Assembly: GCA_008694505.1 (NCBI GenBank)
Contig: VZDJ01007747.1
Coordinates: 30,484,574-30,548,573, forward strand
Direction: 5' to 3'
Source: Cyanoderma ruficeps
Lineage: Eukaryota; Chordata; Aves; Passeriformes; Timaliidae
Length of the DNA: 64,000 nucleotides
Position numbers and translations under genes: made by a program
Shown here: positions 37,101 through 52,000 of the stretch, piece by piece
Layout of the letters: every line of letters begins with the position of its first letter
Position numbering within the stretch: position 1 is the first letter of the stretch
The notes under the pieces: model-generated
Seen by the model: only the letters and a program-made list of their open reading frames with translations
What the model was told of the DNA's origin: nothing
Databases searched by the model: none

Positions 37101-40100
37101 TTTTGGGCTATTTTCTACCTTAAAGCACAGATAATTCTTTCAGCAGTTTAGTCTAACTGTTGATTAGCATTTTTCTCATGTATTGTGCTTTATGAAGATT
37201 GAGCAAGCTTGGACAACAGAACAAGATGTAGCCTGTCTCTTATTTTCATGGCCATTTTAACTGAAAAGACATCTCTGGTCTTCTAGACAGTTTTTTCAGT
37301 TGCATATATCATGCAGACTGACCCCTTCCAGAACCCATTTCTAAAGTGCAGCACAATTTTAGTTCTAAACAATACATTTATTCGCATCTTCAGATAAAGT
37401 GTTTATTTTGGACTTACTGTACATAATTAAAACAAGCACAGCATTTTTTTCTTCTTTCTTAAGTGTATCTATTCTAGGTTGCAGAAAATGTCACTGTGTT
37501 TCCAGTAGCGTTGATGGCATTGTTCTGAATTGGGAATTCTTTCAGTATTTGTCCTTATCAACCTGAAATGACTTTGCATAGCTGTGGACGGTATGGAGGG
37601 AGGAAAGTTAGAAGCTGGGAGGTAGAAAATCAGACTTTTCACTGTCTTTAATTTTCTGTGACTAAATGCATATTTTTTAAGTAAAAAGCAAAGGCAAAAT
37701 CCCTTGGTAAATTTAGTCTGATACTCAGTATATCCTGGGATTATTTTCCCACTCTGCTTTAATAGTGACTCTAAGTTTAAAGCTATAGTTAAGAGCAATA
37801 TAAACAGTTTGAGATTGCATCTGGAAGGAGAAAAGCATGTGGTTTAACATGACAGCATGATATACTGGAATGGCAAAATGTGTGTTAGGAAAAATCATAT
37901 TTTGGTAAGCATAAGTATTTGTATCTGTCTTGTCAACAGAATAAAGTTAGACAGAAGAGACCTGATAAAATAAAAGAATTGCAGTAACAGTCCTACAGTT
38001 TAAGTGCATACCTGCTAATTCTTTACACAGTAGGTTATCTCTTTTTTTCAGCACAGAAAGATTTCTGAATGTTATGGATAGTATTTTCATTTGTTTGCTA
38101 ATCTTATACGTTCGATACTGATTTATAGACAAATACATATTTCAGTGCAAATAAAAGTATTTGTCAAATTGAGCTCTTTGTACATCGACTCCTAAATTTT
38201 AATGTGTGTATTTACTATTGTAGTGTCTGCCTATGCTGAATGAAATAGTTTTCATTAAGAGACAGAGTAAAATATGATTACAGTTCATATCAATTTGACA
38301 TTTTAGGTTTTTATTCCAGAAATAACGTTGTTACTATTTTTGAGCCATAGCCTGCTGCAGAAACTATTTTACTGAGTCTAGAAGATATTCTAAGTCTCAG
38401 GGACCACTGAACCATATAAAGAAAAACCTGTATCATTAATTGCTGTTACGCAGTTCTCCATGGGTCTTTTATGTGGGATATTTTACTCAATAATTCAGAA
38501 AGTGCAGCTTAAGGCTTAACTCAGCATATCTTTCATATGGATTTGGATAAAGCTGAAGGAAATTGTTACTGAAAATTTGGAACATGCAAAGAAATTGAAA
38601 GTTCTTCTTTTATTTGAAGGAAGTTGCTGTTTTGGAAAGGAATGTCAACACACACAAGGAAAAAGATAAAAGAAAAGGTGACTAGAGGAACACAGTCCTT
38701 GTTGTGCCCTTTTCAGTTCAAAAGCTATAAATATTAGAAAGAATTGAACAAGAGTTAATGATGCCTTGCTGGCAGGCTATCTGCTTTGCTATTTTTAGGT
38801 AGTTTACTCAGGAGCTCTAAATGCATGTGTACTTAGATGGTCCCAAGAAATACAACCCTTTCGTTTTCAAGAATGTTTCAAGAACACCAAATATTACCTC
38901 AGAAATTGAAACTTTACTATGTTTATTATGTTTTTCTGAATTTTTTCTTCATTTAGATTATTTTTGGGAGAGAGGTTGTCCTAAGGTCAATTTGGTTTTT
39001 TGTTATTTATCAATTTTCTTTTTAATTTGGAAGATTTAAGTGTAGAATTTAAGATTTTAAATTGGTGGTAAAGTCAGTTTTATGTAATATTTCATAATGG
39101 GTGTAATACAAAACAAAGCAAAATGCACAAGGTCTTGAAGGGAAAACATAAGCTATTCAAATTCCTATGTATGTTAATAACTAAGGCTATAAAAATCCTA
39201 ATAATAATTCTGTTCACTAAAAACTGTATATTTTATTCTGTTTTTTCTCCTTATTAAAAAGTGTATGAAGTTATGGATGCATGTGTTTCTCTCTCTTTAA
39301 AGTTAGCAATAGATAAGACACATTCCACATGACTTTTTTAGGCTTAATTTGGTGTGGTTTTTCTATGGTGTACCAACTTCTGATACACAAGTGCCCATTA
39401 TTCTACACTAGCCCCTCTTATTTCAATGCTGAACTCGCTTTACAGAGACAATACCAAGTCCATATATATGTGTCACATATAAACCGCAGCATTTGGTCGG
39501 TGGTATCTAGAATCTGATGACAGGAGTGGACATTCAGCTTTGCACGTCCAACATTGGATGGATGTGAGTCTTAATGAAGCATTTGTGCTAAACACTGATT
39601 ATCTATTAATTGGCTCAAATAAACCTGAACCTGAGTATCACATGGCACATAAAAAGGGGTATTTTTTGATTCAGAGAGAGTCAACATTATGGTAGCATTA
39701 AAATTCTAGAGTTAAGCTGCTAGGGAACTGAACTGGAAAAATATTTTTAGTTGTACAAGATAGATATTTTGTGTTTATACAGAGCAATATTTTGCTGGGT
39801 TTAAATTTTTCTATTATTTTACCTTTACTCATAACAGAATCAATGAAGTATCTAGTATGATAGATGGCTTGGGAAAATGTAACCAAATATACAGTGCTGT
39901 GCTGTACAAACTGATTACTTTTCAAAATTTGGATGGAGGAATAGGATATCTTTGTTTGGTCCTTTGTAAACTGAATCTGGATCTCACCCAATTTCCCTTC
40001 AGACCAACAGACTGATACACTCACTACACCAATGTGTCTGAAATGCAGTCTAAACTTTTCTAGGTTGAATAACAAATTGAGACCTGTGCAAGAGAAAAAT

Positions 40101-43100
40101 TGCAAGATTAGATTGAAATAATGCTTCCTGCTTCCCTTTAACATCAATAACTAAATTAAAAAACAGTCATCAGAAAAAAAGTAAAAGAGAAGAAAATTCT
40201 TTTGATTTTCAGAAATCTGTATCTTAATTCACTTGTAACTCTGATCTCCTCTGCCCCTTAAAGTCAGACTGGGTCTTTGATCATGAACTTTTCTGCATGT
40301 ATTTTTCCCTGAAAGAACTTTGGGATTCCTAAATTTCTTGTAAATGATAGAGTACTGTTGACTGTGTAATGATTTTGCACTAGTGAGATGCTGTGTATCT
40401 ATTTTATTTGTGCTTCTCTTTGGTGCTTATCTGCACAGAATTTCAGTTAGTTTCCAAGTGTGAAGAAATGAGAAAGCAAAGCAAAATGAATAAAATACCC
40501 CAAGCTATGAACAGTTTCAGCACCAGTCCAGCTAACATTCCCAAATTGGCAGGATATATTCAATATGTCATCTGTCAAACTGTTGCATTTTGTGACCAGA
40601 AATTCCTTGTTAACCATGTGTTTAAATCTTTTTCACATCTTGTGGTTATACTCGTTTCACAGTTAATTATTATGTTAACAAAATATTACTGACCTAATGC
40701 ACATTGGAGCGAATTAATTGATGGTTCTAGACTAGGACGTTTTTAAAACTGTGCCCTTGACCCATGGCATATTTGACAGTGCTTAATTAGCCAGGTCTGT
40801 TAGCCAGCAAATCTCTTTACAGAAAATCCATGGAACTAAATTATCAGCCTCTGCAGCCGTGTACCTAACAACTTTTTAGTGTTTATGAGACAAATTCTAA
40901 AGAAATATGTAGATTATATCTGCATCACTGTGAAAAAATTATTGCTATGCACAATATTTTATCAGGCATCATGTCATTCATCTGAGCTTTTTCAGAGCTC
41001 AAAACAGTTGCCTCCAATGGGACCTTCTCTACTTGGTAATTGTAATTAGGATGCTCAGAGGTTTCATCTGCTTTTAGAAATGTAGTTATAATTGTAAGCC
41101 TTACTAATAAGCTAGTGCAGTTAAAATATAAGACAATTTTTATTTCTGGTGAGTATAGATATAAGTAGTATTGCCTTCACAGCTGTTGATCTGGCTCATG
41201 CACTGAGGCCTGTGGCCGGCTGTGCAGTGTGGGTAGCAGCTGGAGAAGCTCATGAGTAAAGCAAGAAAAGCAAAGTCCAAAATCCTTTATGAACATCTGG
41301 CTGCTGACTTAAAACAGGTATTAGAAGTATGCTTATTGACTGTCAGGAAGAAGAGAAGATATGCATGCATTCATGACTTGCACTAAATCTCCACTTTTGA
41401 CTCTGGGTTACAATATACTATTGTATTTAAAAAAAAAACAACTTGCCAAAAACCACTCAGCAGTTAGTGTTTATACAGGGTGCTCCCTGCAGTGTATAGG
41501 AACTAAAGCTTGAGAGTCAAATACGAAAATGTATGGCAGAAGCCCATGTGACATTTAAAGGCTAAACTTAATTCCAGATAATCTGGACATCCTATAACTA
41601 AAGTAGATTAATGTTCTTTGAAATGGAAACAAAATCATAAATCTTTATGGGTAATTGTAGGGTCACTGTAGTTTTTCAGTATGTCATTTAGGCATATTGA
41701 AAAAGATAGATTATGGACTTATGATTGTATTAATTTGGAGGGAGGAGGGGATATTACAAAGAGTTAGGGCCCATAAGTTTAGTTTTTTTAATGTTTAAGC
41801 CTAAATAGTAAAACTTTCAAAAGTCTTTGAGTTAGGAAAATGATGTCCTTCCTTGACCCATTCCTGGCCCTTTTTCTTTGTTTGTTGGATACCCTGGATT
41901 TGCTCGGTCTGGGTAAGGAATGTAAAACTGAGTCATTTTCTTACCAGTGGGTTTCCTTAAACAGGTCTATGAGCATCTGTAGACACACTGATCATTAAAT
42001 TGGAGAAGCAGATGTACCAGTGCTCAGGGGAGACTCACCTTTTTCTCCCACAGCCAGTGGAAAGTCACGTACCTGGGAAGTGTGTGACTTACTTCTTCTG
42101 ATGAGTCAGTCAATATCAATTGACTATATTTATATAAAGAGGTAGCCCTTGGTAAGACAGATTGGCTTAATGCAGCCAGGTTTTGTCCACTTTAAATGCC
42201 ATGTCAAGTGTCATCCTCTCACGTGTGTATTGATGTGAAGCATGGATGGAGTTGTACATTGAAATCCTGTCTTCCTACTGCTTCATCTGAACAATTTGTA
42301 CAACTTGCTTTCCCTGAATGCATTAGTATGGGAGTTGATCCCTGAAAGTGTCTGTATTATTGGATGCAATGGTAAATAGAACAATGTGACTTTTTTCCTC
42401 ATTTCTTGCTTCATACTTGAAATTGTAGCTGTGACATCTCTATGGAAAACTGCCTTTCCTGAATTAACTCTAAGGAAGTTACTATTTTTAGTCTTTTGAA
42501 AAGAGGTTTACTTGACTTTTTCAGATAACATCAAATTTTTCCTCTTTGTTCTCTCAAAGTCATCTCTCTATTTTGTAACGTTTATTCATATTGCAGCTGC
42601 CTGCTTTACTTGTCTCATCTTTTCCTGTATTCATTTGCTATTGATCTTTCTCCTCGCTACGACTTCTCTTTTATTCTCCAAACTTCAAAATTGCTCATGT
42701 GTTTTTACACCAAATATTTTCTTTAGTTCCAAGAGGTAAATGTGCAAACTTTTTAACTCTGCATGTTATACGTAACTGGATATTCCTTTGGTCTGACTTC
42801 TCTACATTCCTATTATTGGTCCACCTGTAGCCTTTAGAGTAAGTGCTGTTATTGCAGGAAGTTTTTCATTTCATACAACCCCTCCACCCACAATAGTTTG
42901 TTACATTTGAGTTTTCAGTTGTCGATTGCCTGACAGTTGATAAAGGTACACTTTTGCTTAAAGCATGTTAGATGTCACAAACACTTTATCCTAGTGGCAA
43001 ATATAGACAAATAAAATTAGCTAGCTAAGTGGCTGACCTCCAGTAGATTAGATATTGTTAATCAATCAAAATTGTTTGTGGCTGGGGAACTTTTCAATAG

Positions 43101-45317
43101 AGTTTAAATCAAGGATATTGCTCCATTTATTCTGACCTTGATCTCTGCTTTGTTTTATTTTTAGTTTCCTGGGCATTAGTTACAAGTTAACATTCATTTG
43201 TCCTTCTTTATCCTACTGAATTCATTCAGTTGTGGTGGAGTTTAGATATATCCCTCCCATTCATCTACTGACAAGTCAAAACCACACATGTATGGTATAC
43301 TGAAGTGTATGTAGTCACCAGTGAATATCTAGGGCTTTGAGACCATTCTAAATTGTAAACACCTCACAATATTCAAATGTGCACCATAATGTCCAGCATA
43401 TATCAATTGCAAATCCTTCTGGGATTTTGTGGTATTCTGGCACTTCTGCTTCGCAGGTGAAGATCCAAAAAGCTTAAATTTTTGAAAATTAATTCCCTTT
43501 TCATACACCTGTTTAAAACTGAAAATGAAGTGCCATTTTAATAGTATTGTGTAGTGATTGCTTTGTGACTTGGTTGTACAATATCAGTGGAAATTAGATT
43601 TTAATATTCTTGTGAAAATTATTCAGTTGCTTATGGAATTTCTCATGGATGAGGAAGCCAGAGATTTTAAAATTATATCAGACACTGTTGGTCTATCTCC
43701 TCTTTCATGGGACTTCTTTTGTACTTAAGCTTTGGTGTAATTATTTGACCTAAGAAATCAGGACTTAATTTGCTAATAGCATCCTGGATGTGTTCAGCTT
43801 TCTTTTAAGACCATTTCAAATAATTTTATTGCTCCTATTTAAGTTCTGCCATGTTTTTCATGCTTTTCAATTTTGCATTGATTGATCAGTTTGAGGTGTT
43901 TCCACCCCTTGGCAGTCATATGACCTGACAGAGCACCTCATACAAAGGTAAGAAGGAAACTCTTCACTGAGTGAAGCTGCAGTGTCTGTATTTCTTTCTG
44001 AGCTCTTACAGAAAGAACTTAAGTGCATGTTCTGTATCATCCACATTTTTACTAAACAGTGAGTGCTCTGCAGAGCTGAAACAAGCCCATGCAGTGACTG
44101 GATGCAGGAGTGTAAGGTGCCAGCAGCCCTGGATGGTCAGAGTGACTCCTCATGCTCCAGCTTCATTACTAGTCTTTCTAGAACATGGGGACATTATCCT
44201 TAATATGTACATAGGTAAAAGTTCTTTCCAGGGAAAAAAGACAGTATTCTGAGAAACTCAAATATATATAGCTCTGTAAAAGGAAGCCATGCAAATGGCA
44301 AATAGAAGAAATTCAAGTATTTTATGTTTTGGGGGAATGTGAAAAATAACCGGAAATGTCTCACCATGACACATCAGAGTTGACTTTATGCTCCTAAAAT
44401 GGATTAATTACAAATCACTTAAAGCTTTCCCTTTGGTCCTTAGTCAAAGCCAAAGTCAAATATCAAAAGAAAATTTACTTTGGTGGTTTGTTTTTTAGGT
44501 AGAAATACAGTCTAGGCCCTGCTGCTTTCTTTATGCCACCAATCAGAATTATCACCATAGCTATTTGGTTTGTTTCACTACAGGTTTCAGAGCAAAGCAA
44601 ATTAGGGTGGTCTGTGCTGAAGCACAGAGGTGCCAAACTTCCATGGTCCGTTCAATAGATGTAAAAATGAGTGACTTTGAGGTCTCTGAAGTAATGGAAT
44701 TGCAGCATTATTGTAGCCCTCTGAGATAATTACACACACAATCAGTCCATTTACACTGCTGCACCATGTCTTGGTCCTTGAGATGTCAGGGCTCACATCA
44801 GCTGCCAACTGAGTTATCCAAAAGCTTTATATATAGATGCATTACAGTTAAGCAGATGTTACTTTCCTCTTCCTACTATGAACAAGCACATTGTGACAGC
44901 TTGCTCTTTAAGATTTTTTCAATTTATTGACTGTTTCTTGTTTTAATCAGATCTTTTGCTTGCCCCTACCAGACTTTGGCTTCTTCTCTTTATTTATGTA
45001 TATACACTCTGGGTAAAGGCAGTGTGAATAATAAAAACATGGACTGAAAGGGATCACATTTCTTTGAATATTAAGATATTTGACCACATGTGCAACATTT
45101 CAGGAGCAGAACTTCTTAACTTACTTCTTTAGAACAGAAGCTCTCTCCCAGATGAACTAGAAGCTTCACAAACTGAAAACTTCCATTTGAATTTTTTACA
45201 CAGAAGGCGCAACTGTTACTCAGCTGAAACCAATACATCATTAAAAAAACCAACCTATTGAATTTTTATATAACCTTTTGTCCTAGAAAAATAGGGATGT
45301 AGCTAAGCTTGCATTTC
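34101..45317. other. Intronic stretch, no gene seen
   Basis: About 11 kb of AT-rich intron. The longest open frame (39698-40147, minus, 149 codons) has no recognisable domain and looks like chance. I saw no transposon with clear ends and no exon with both splice signals. Confidence 0.6.
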
Positions 45318-45715
45318 ATAAAATCAGAGAACCATAGAAAAGCTGTGGTTGGAAAGAGCCTCTGGAGATTAACTTGTCCAAACTGCTGCTCAAAATTGGA
45401 CCAACTTCCTAAAACAAAGTTGGTTGGGGCCTTGTTCTGTTAAGGTCTGAGTATGCCCAAACCCCTCTGGGCTGCCTGTCTCAGTGTCAGACCAGCCTGA
45501 TAGTGGACAATTTTTTCCTTCCATGTAATCAGAATTTTCCTTGTTGCACCTTGTTGTCTCTCATCCCTTCTTGGCATGCTTCCAAATAGAGCCTGCCTTC
45601 ATCTTCTCGCCAGCCACCCCCTGGGCAATGGAAGGCATCAGTTACACTCTCCTTTGCCTTTTCTGCTTCAGGTTGAAGAAAAGCAGTGCTTTCAGCTTCT
45701 CCTTAGCTTAGCTTT
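45318..45715 (-). mobile_element. Old CR1 LINE 3' fragment
   Basis: On the + strand the order is a degenerate inverted tail (AAATCAGAGAACCATAGAAA), GGTTGGAAAGAGCCTCTGGA, CCTCTGGGCTGCCTGTCTCA, AATTTTCCTTGTTGCACCTT, and further on GCTTCAGGTTGAAGAAAAGC with TTTCAGCTTCTCCTTAGCTT. This follows the CR1 3' UTR and upstream region in reverse. It is the longest and most diverged CR1 copy here. The end near 45715 is approximate, and the open frame at 45576-45950 is mostly a shadow of it. Confidence 0.8.
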
Positions 45716-47984
45716 GACAACTTCCCACCCAGTCCCATGGACTGGTGCAGTGGAGTTTACATTCCGTGGTCCCAGCTTCCCTCTGGACTGCCCGTCTTCT
45801 GCCATGAGCTGTAAACTTCACTTTGGCACTGGCCCCAGGAACCAGAAGGCCATTGAACAGGTGGGATCAGGAAAGATCAAGACAAAGAAAATATTGAATA
45901 ACTCCAGATTTCATCTTTGTTATTACCACAAGCATCAATTTTATGGTTAGAAATTACAAAGATCTTGTTGATTTTGTTTATGGACATTAACTATTCTTTA
46001 CAACATTCTTTTGAAGTGGAAGTGGCATTAATGACTTTGATCTGAACACAGAAAGCACAGAGAAATATAATATTTTTAATTAAGTTCTTTAAATGACAGT
46101 AATATTTAGAAAGCCACTCTTATTTTATTAGCAGTGTTGTTTATCAGTAAATAAACAGCATTCCATTCAGCATAATGGAGGAAGAATCAATACTTTAATA
46201 CATTTCTAACATGAAGATTTGTAAATTCTGACATAGATAAAAATCCTAGCATATATTTGTGTGTATCACCACCATGTATTTTGTACATGGCTCTGCACTG
46301 GAGAAGAGGCGAGTTCCCACGAATACCAGAATTTTGCAAATGGGTTTGCTGTTCTGCTGTACAATGTTGGCCTTAAAGGTCACTTTTTCAACATACTTAT
46401 ATTTGTGGGAACTCTTCTTTGTCAGGTAGTCATCAATTAGCTCTGTTTTATCATAGCTTTCTGCATTGATTTGTGCCACCCGGGTGTCTGACTGTTACAA
46501 AACTCAGAAGGATTTTAATATCAAAAGGTTTTGTTTTAGCAACTGATGCTTTTTGACAAATCACACTAATCTCACTTGCACTCCATTCTTTTTAGAGATA
46601 TTATAACCCATGTAAAAACTGAAGTTGCAACAGATATGAGCTCAGTGGATGCTTGAATAATTTTCTGATAGGTGTTGAATACTAAATCCCCTACTATTTC
46701 ATCCCCACTCTGACATTACCTGGCACCTGTTGTCTTTCTGTTTTTGAAACATTTTCAGTGTGTGTGAGCTACTGGCCCCAGAGATGCAGTTGTTGAGAAC
46801 CGATTTTATGCAGGACAAAATAAGAGGAGTCACAAGTTGGTCAGGTTTCACAAAATTAAATCTGCAGCCTTAAGGGTTTCTCTTCAGTATTCCAGGCTCT
46901 TATTATTAAAGAAAATAATCAAAGGAATGAGAAAGACATCCTGCATAGAGGTAATTTTGAAAACAAAGAAATTCCTGCGTCTTTGTGTTTAATTAGATAT
47001 ACTTCCTAGAACATAAATAATTTTCTAACCATTTTAAAAGTACTTTTATCCCTGTGTTAAAATATGTTTTCTAATTTGTCTGTATCACGTAGGAAAAAGT
47101 TTAATGACATATTTTCAATGCTGACTTTACTATGTGTTTATAAAGTGGCATCTGCTGTGTGAAATCACACTGCTATATGTTTACTAAGCTGAACATCACA
47201 CATTTATATGGACAGTTTTCTATAATTACTCCAACTAGATGTAATGCAGCTATTCAATAGCACACTCTGAGTTCCAGTAGTATGCTTTGGAACAATGAAA
47301 TTTCATTGGTATTAGTAAAAATGTCCAGTAAATATAAAGATCAGGTTGCACCGCTGCTTACTGAGTTGCTTACTGAAATTTTCATTATTCTTTACATTGA
47401 CTGAAGCTCTTACAAGTGAAATTTCACAAATTGACATTTTAGAGAGTTATCTTGTGTTACCAATAAAATCACTAGAAGGTATTACATGAGGAGCTTTTCT
47501 TCTCTATTTGACATGTCCACTATCAAAACCAACCTCAGTCCAAACTTTGGAGAAAAGCAGGAAGCTGTTTAAGCATTTTCCTCCCCCAGGTTTCATGAAG
47601 TCATTATTTTCAGAGTATTAAGAATACTCAGTATACTTTTGAACAAGGTGTTGTACCCACACCTGCCATGCACAGGGCAGTGTGTGCAGGGATGTTTGCC
47701 TGCATTCTGGTGGCAGGAAAACTGCAGTGGTAATTAGCTTAGCCTGAGAAGGGAGCAAATAGCATTGAATGATTACACCTGTCAAGATGTAATCATCTAC
47801 ATGAATTGTGATGGCTTCTGTGGCTTCTTTAGTAGCCTCTATACAGCTGCATATAAATATTACTTAGAGAAAATGTCATTCAAATCATGCTGCTGACAGG
47901 GTCATTAGATACTTCATATTATATTGTTTTGGAATTTCACAGCAATCTTTCTTGGCTTATTAGTCCAGCTTTACTACACATTAA

Positions 47985-48024
47985 AAGAAAAAAAACAAAC
48001 AAACAAAAAAAACCTTAAAAANAA
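47985..48024. repeat. A-rich run with one ambiguous base
   Basis: Mostly A with AAAC units (ACAAACAAACAAAAA). It contains a single N at 48022, which marks an uncertain base call. It could be a poly(A) relic or simple repeat. Confidence 0.75.
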
Positions 48025-49049
48025 GGTAGACAAGAGAGAGGAGAAAAAAGTATGACATTTAAAACTATCAAATAGTAAGCTGTTAGGAAATGGATTTATA
48101 AAAGAATTGGGTTGCACTAGAGTATCATTCTAGAATAAACCTCTTTGTTAATCTAACGATCCATGACAGTGACAGCCAGAGCAATTTTTTAAGACAAGTA
48201 GGGTCATACAAGTTTTTCACTTGCATCCTTCTTTTGCAGACTTCTGTTGACAATATTTGAAAATTCAAGTATGTGTTCATGTGTATCTACAAAACAGCAG
48301 AGTTTCTTTAATAATTAGTCTAATGCAACCGTGGCCCCAGTTGCAATTATACTGCTAAATACTGTGCAACAAAAGCAGTTAAATTAGAGAATAAAGGGAA
48401 GGATAAGACAGACAATGCTCTTGCCCTTTCCAGGGAAATGATTGTGGAAAGATTTAGCAGTCCTAGTCACTCACTATGTTTGACTTTACAGAAAAAGTCT
48501 GTATTATGAAAACTGAGCTTTTACACCTACAGCACTTAATGCAAATGTTTCTTTTCCTATGATTTTGGTGCTATGGATTTAAAGAGTGCCTTTGGTTTAT
48601 ATGACAATTTTTTTCATACACACCTGATGGAATTTTTTTTCTGCCAACCCAGTGTCCTTCCAATATCTTTTCTAGGTTAAATATATTCAGTATTTTAGTC
48701 TTTCCTGCTAGGTCAGACTTCATAGTCCTTAAATCTTCTTCTAGTCTTACATCTTCTTGTTGTCTTCCAATCTCTCTTCAAGCTGTCAACAACTATCTTG
48801 GAACTAATATTAAAGCTAAAATTGTATTATCACTTAAGAGAAGGATCAATTATTGTATCTTGCACATAGACAGTTCATCCCACTGCTTAAAGGGGATTTT
48901 AAAGAAATAGTCAGAAATTACCAAAATGTAAATTGATTTTGTAATTCATTAAATGAAAGGCTGTTTGAGCCATCTGATTTTCTTTCAGCTACATTTATAT
49001 GGATCTGTGAACATATTTTGTACTTTCATTAATGACAATTCCACACAAT

Positions 49050-49080
49050 AATAAATGCTACACAAACTGTAGCATTTATT
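49050..49080. repeat. Inverted repeat, 13-bp arms, 5-nt loop
   Basis: AATAAATGCTACA (49050-49062) is exactly complementary to TGTAGCATTTATT (49068-49080), loop CAAAC. It is the longest perfect short hairpin I found in the window. It is shorter than a pre-miRNA stem. Confidence 0.8.
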
Positions 49081-52000
49081 GTCTACATTCTGTAATTATG
49101 AAATGTATTAGAAATCCTTTTTCATCTAATAGTATGTAGGGATATTAAACAGAACATCAGCGGAGTAAAAATAATGAAGAACATGCTAATTTGATCTATT
49201 AAGCTGTTTTCCTTCTCAGAGAACTGTGTTAGAAAGAGAATTAAATGGTAGCTATGGGAACTTTCCAGAACCTTCCACATTTCTAAAGCACCAGACCATT
49301 CCCATTCTTGTGCCAGCATCAGATGTTTCTTGTGAAGCACAAGTCATCTGTGGCAATTTACTGGAACCTTTTCAATGTCAAGAACTCTTTCTGATGTTTG
49401 CTCACTTCAGTGTTTGTTATCAAATACCAGCTTAATTATCAGTGACCTGCCATTCCTTGAATGACATCTGAATAGAAAAAGAAGGTATTTAATGGAGGAA
49501 TTAGTCCCATCAGACCGTGAGTCTGACTTCACTGTGTTTTACAAGATATGAAGTGCTTCTGTCACCCTTAGCACTAATTCTGGTCACCTCCATCTTTAAC
49601 AGAATTTAAACACTCTTCATGTTATATATTTGTCCATGATCCCTGCTGAACCTGGGGGACAGAAGATGTTGAATGAGGAAATAAATTTTAATTAAGAAAA
49701 GAAAAATCAAAACACCACAACCCAAACATTTGTTCCTTTGCATTTCAAAGCCAGGTGGAATTGATTTTGAGTCACAGTTACATAAACCCCTAAAACTGAG
49801 CTGCAGAGTAAGTGACTTCTAAATGTTTTATTCCCACATCAGCACACTGTATCATAAATTTCTCTTTATATGAAGTCTTTCCACTCGTTTTGTATTGTTG
49901 CCTTGGAGCAGCTTTGCTTCCAGGTATACTAAATGGCAAAGAAAGGAATGTATGCAGGGATAACTTACATTGGTAACCTTTGAAGAATGAATGACTGTAT
50001 ATTTTATTACATTCATAAACAATAATTCTCTTACATGCCTATATTTAATATTTCATTTTTTTCTATCTAGGGAAGGATTTCTGGTAAGAAAACTCCAGCC
50101 TTGTCTTTCCAAAATCTTTTCATTCACAGATCTCATATAAAAATTTTCAAATTAAGCTGAATTTAATAGAAAAATCAGCAGTTTAATTATATTTTTATTT
50201 TCACAAAATTAGTTTGGGTGAAAAAGAATACAAACAAGTGTCTCCCTTGCTAAAAGCCATTGAGCTTCAGATTTTGAAAGACTTACCTACACTTTATTAA
50301 AAACAGTTCACCTCCTGTCTGATTTTTAGCTTCTCCTATGTGCACCTGCCTAATGTTGCCAAACAAAATAATGGGAAAATACATCTCAAAGATAATTTTT
50401 AATGTAATTGAATACAAAATTTATTCTTAATAGAGATTGTAAAGAAAATTATTTGATTTATCTCTACTGAGGCAATGTGTTTTCTAATCAACTAGAAGGA
50501 TATACATTTCCAAATTGTACCCATTTTCTCTGGGGAATGTTCTTTTGATATTCAGCCTACTACTGAGCAGCAGAATAGTTAATATGTTAAGTGTTCATAC
50601 AGGTAATCTGAACCTGTAACAGTTCTAGGAAATATTTCATGTCAGGAAAACCGTACATGGCTCGTGCCCAATTACAAAACAAGGAAAAAAATCACTTGAA
50701 GTGAATCTCAAAGTCAATGGCTTTGAATGAGTGCAGGCTTTCCTCAGAAATTAAAAAGCTTGAAGAGTAATTTCTCTAGAATATGACTCTATAAGCTCTC
50801 CAGTGCCTTTGTAGTCTAATTTTCCTGTTGTATATATACTTCCTGAAGTTGACTTGAATTTGAAAGCCTTGAATGATAAATTGTTGTATCGTTTTACAAA
50901 ACTTTGGTATTTTGACAGAGAACAAAATGTTCTGGTTTTGTGTTTCAGGTTGATTTTAGGCTCATTTTAAAGTGAGTCTTACTCATTTCTGTGCAATTAA
51001 AGCAGTAAAAGGTTTAGTCTTTAGGCCATATTTTAATTCATATCCCTCTTCAGCAGGGTGAGGGCTTTGTAACCATGGCAATTTTATCACATTGTAGTTT
51101 TAATTCTTTTTCTTCAGGAAAACAGCTAGCAAGTCTTGGACCTATTTTCTCTGTATGGCCATGAGGTCAAAGTCAGAGGCTTTAGTATTTTCTTAGATTT
51201 GTTATTCTAATTAAAAGTTTCAGGATCGGGCAGAGTACATTTTTAATACCGAATCACTTATTTATGGCACTGCAAAGACTGCAATATAGACAACATTTAT
51301 AGATAACACAGAAAAACATGTTAACTGTAAGTGTGTTCTTTATTGGTCTTGGCAGAGCTGTCGCTTGGAGCTTTAACAAAATAAATGAGTTACTGTTTGC
51401 CATCTTGCAGACAGGAAGCTGAAAGTAAGAAAATGTACATATTGCCCTAAGCTAAACATATGGAGCTGAGAAATATTACAGAAAGTGATATACCCTGAAG
51501 TATGTAATTCGGTAGTTGCTCATTTTAAAAGATTTTATATTTAGTTACAATAGTACAACATATTCTACTGACCTTCACAGTAAGTTATGAACAATTAAAG
51601 CACCATTGTAGAGATTTGAATGAAAATGAGCCTTTTATGCAGTTTGAGGGAGAGAAGTGCAGCACTCTGTAGCTGTTTTACAGCTGAGCAGGTGGATCTC
51701 ATCCAGCTCTTGCTTTGCTCAGGTGAATGCAATACAGAGGATTTTCATAAAACCATCATAATTTTTTTCCACCTAAAGGGCTGATTCCCAGCTATTAGTT
51801 TTAAGAGGGAAAGTTGACTGAGGTCTAACTGGTGCCTGGGTCCTGAGCTGATCCTGCAGCTTGACTTCCATCCCAGGTGTGAGGGAGGCTGGTAGCCAGC
51901 ACAGTACAGGCAATGCTGGCACTGCAGGTCAGGACAGTCTCTCTCAAGGGCTGGGGCAGATATAAACAGCAAGAACAAACTCTTGGTCTCTAGTGATTGA

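Noticed and set aside
39698..40147. 149-codon minus-strand open frame
   Set aside because: No domain, no splice or promoter context and composition typical of AT-rich chance frames.
40516..40536. RE1/NRSF-like TTCAGCACCA half-site
   Set aside because: The left half is exact but the right half and spacing do not fit the RE1 consensus.
45576..45950. 124-codon + strand open frame
   Set aside because: Starts within and largely reflects the inverted CR1 fragment, and is antisense to the element.
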